Shown piece by piece: positions 8,142 through 9,378 of a DNA stretch of 9,378 nt (within the stretch, counting starts at the first letter, position 1; every line of letters starts with the position of its first letter). A program made the position numbers and the translations under genes. The DNA is from Candidatus Zixiibacteriota bacterium (GTDB lineage: Bacteria > Zixibacteria > MSB-5A5 > JAABVY01 > JAHJOQ01), in the NCBI GenBank assembly GCA_030631455.1, contig DAOVLC010000031.1, positions 1 through 9,378 of the forward strand, given 5' to 3'. The notes under the pieces were generated by a model. That model searched no databases. It was given only the letters and a program-made list of their open reading frames with translations, and was not told where the DNA came from.

Positions 8142-8268
8142 CCGGAAAAATGCGTTTGAGAGATCAAAATGCGATAAACGATAGCAGGATAGAATATAGT
8201 GGTGTGATTTATCCCTGATTGTCGGCAGATATGTAAGGTCGTCGTGTGATGTTTGAAACTCCACTATG

Positions 8269-8298
8269 GTGCAGCGCCGGAGGTGCACGGCGCTGCAC
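8269..8298 (-). terminator. Perfect 11-bp hairpin after the upstream paralogue, no U tract
   Basis: GTGCAGCGCCG (8269-8279) pairs perfectly with CGGCGCTGCAC (8288-8298) around an 8-nt loop, 36 bp beyond the stop of the partial gene. On the minus strand the following bases (CATAGTGGAG) are not T-rich, so it is not a classical intrinsic terminator. It could act with Rho, protect a 3' end, or be a protein-binding palindrome. Confidence 0.45.
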
Positions 8299-8334
8299 AG
8301 AGGAATCTTACTCTACTTGATTCAGCAGCGGGTA

Positions 8335-9378
8335 TTAAAGCACAACCACCAGTTTCCCAATGTGGTTGCCCCAAACCGACTCTACCGAGTAGAGGTAAAT
8401 GCCGCTGGCGACCAACTCATTGTTCCGGGATCTCAAATTCCACTGGACTCTTGAATCAGTGTCGCTTGTCTGCCCCGGGTGTTCCAACTCCTTGACAAGA
8501 TCGCCGCTAAGTGTATATATCCTGATCTTGCACCTGTATGGCAGATTGATGAAGTGAATCCTACGCTCGTGGTCGTAGAATCCCGATCTGCCTGGATCCT
8601 CGTAGCCGGCATCCCAATACCTGCCATCGCCGACGTATGGATTCGGATAAACCTGCGGTTCCAGATCTTCGGCGATCGCGACCGATGCGTCGTTCATCGC
8701 CCAGATTTCCTGTACGTTTGCCAGCGGCGAACTCTCCATCGATTCCAGATTATTGGTGAAATCACCAAAGTCGAATGTCGTCACCGAGAAGTGCCACGGC
8801 ACCGAGGTTAGGATGTCATCAATGTAGTATTCGTATTCGTAGTACTTGTGGTAGTACACGGAGTCACCGGTTACCGGATCATAACCTTTCACCCAATTAT
8901 TCCCGAGCGTATCCTCGATACCAACATCGGGAGTCACTTTGCCCGCTTTGATTTCGTCGCAGAAACGCTTTCGAATGCCGGTGTTGGCCGTGACAACTGC
9001 ACCGTCCCCCCAGCATTCGATGGACTGATTCCAGTCGACCGGTTCAAAGCAATACGTTGTTGTGTCGCCTTCTCCCGGTACCCAACCTTCATTTTCATAA
9101 ATGCAGGGATATTCTTCCGGATCGAAATCCTCGCCATAGGCTCTCTTAAGCGAATCAAGCGTCAGCGGCACTTCTCTCGTGATCCATCTGTTCAGGAACT
9201 TATCCCAGTAGAATCTCTTGTAGTCCATGAGATCGCGTGATTCCAGCAGCCCCATGGAGTTGATTGTTCTCAACCTGCCCATGTACACCTTGTATCCCTC
9301 GAAGTCGGCGACTTTCGTGAATGGGTCGATTGCCGTTTCTGAGTTCAGGCCGTTCCAACGCAACGTAACCGCGCCGAC
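8335..9378 (-). CDS. Partial paralogue of the large exported protein (C-terminal 347 residues)
   Basis: The frame is open at the window edge (9378) and stops at TAA 8337-8335, so the N terminus, including any signal peptide, is outside. The visible part starts within a fibronectin-like strand (VGAVTLRWNG, then FEGYKVYMG). It passes through the same kind of insertion (YCFEPVDWNQSIE), closes with YEYEYYIDD, HFSVTTFDFGD and ESSPLANV, and ends with the FlgD/T9SS-like domain (QVYPNPYVGDGRYWDAGYE...IRIYTLSGDLVKELEH...GIYLYSVES...GKLVVVL). By eye about three-quarters of residues match the complete copy downstream. The main differences lie in the insertion: this copy lacks the PCDCDSACDE cluster (it has PCIYENEG), and a short gap occurs before SDTDSR. 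The function is unknown; a surface or extracellular location is inferred from the C-terminal domain. Confidence 0.87.
   Translation of the reverse strand, partial: VGAVTLRWNGLNSETAIDPFTKVADFEGYKVYMGRLRTINSMGLLESRDLMDYKRFYWDKFLNRWITREVPLTLDSLKRAYGEDFDPEEYPCIYENEGWVPGEGDTTTYCFEPVDWNQSIECWGDGAVVTANTGIRKRFCDEIKAGKVTPDVGIEDTLGNNWVKGYDPVTGDSVYYHKYYEYEYYIDDILTSVPWHFSVTTFDFGDFTNNLESMESSPLANVQEIWAMNDASVAIAEDLEPQVYPNPYVGDGRYWDAGYEDPGRSGFYDHERRIHFINLPYRCKIRIYTLSGDLVKELEHPGQTSDTDSRVQWNLRSRNNELVASGIYLYSVESVWGNHIGKLVVVL

Larger units (their letters stand above)
8002..8334. other. Intergenic region between the two secreted-protein paralogues
   Basis: This 333-bp gap holds no gene I can support. From right to left on the minus strand it contains a hairpin after the upstream paralogue (8269-8298), about 90 bp without recognisable structure, a direct repeat of AAAATGCG (8147-8154 and 8166-8173), a sigma-70-type promoter (8113-8141), a roughly 105-nt leader and the ribosome site at 8008-8013. 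Confidence 0.7.

Noticed and set aside
8082..8288. 68-codon open frame on the minus strand between the paralogues
   Set aside because: It starts inside the hairpin and runs through the promoter. The product is unlike any family, and no good ribosome site was seen.
8848..9240. 130-codon open frame on the plus strand within the partial paralogue
   Set aside because: It is the reverse of codons conserved between the two paralogues, and no family match is visible.
5377..9378. Duplicate caused by misassembly
   Set aside because: The copies differ at about a quarter of residues with in-frame gaps and separate 3' flanks, as expected for real paralogues.

Overview
The window reads as ordinary bacterial chromosome of mid G+C content. 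It probably comes from an uncultured FCB-group lineage; Zixibacteria or a neighbour such as Latescibacteria, Marinimicrobia or KSB1 is my best guess. That placement is inference. It rests on the large secreted proteins with a split fibronectin-like region and a FlgD/T9SS-like C-terminal domain, and on the rny-ymdB-folD arrangement. No rRNA, tRNA, CRISPR array, transposase or phage gene was seen.

Plus strand, 1-2095: a tight operon-like run. It holds the 3' end of rny (RNase Y, mRNA decay), a YmdB-family metallophosphoesterase 12 bp downstream, and folD, which overlaps the ymdB end by 17 bp. RNase Y and YmdB belong to RNA or nucleotide turnover. FolD supplies one-carbon folates.

Plus strand, 2096-5216: after a 213-bp gap with a plausible sigma-70 promoter come two glutamate dehydrogenases of different subfamilies. 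The first resembles RocG/GudB (usually catabolic). The second resembles the NADP-type GdhA of E. coli and Clostridium symbiosum (usually assimilatory). Between them lies a 38-codon ORF with an almost ideal Shine-Dalgarno sequence. A strong hairpin terminator closes the segment. Together the two enzymes would set the traffic between 2-oxoglutarate, ammonium and glutamate.

Minus strand, 5317-9378: two tandem paralogues of a large exported protein converge on the gdh genes. The downstream copy is complete (874 aa, with signal peptide, unrecognised N-terminal half, split fibronectin-like region and C-terminal sorting-like domain) and has its own promoter and ribosome site. The upstream copy runs off the window edge. 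Its visible 347 residues are roughly three-quarters identical by eye to residues 519-874 of the complete copy. This pair is the least understood part of the window. I found no clear sign of a new multi-gene defence or mobile system; the most notable items are the secreted paralogues and the small ORF between the gdh genes.
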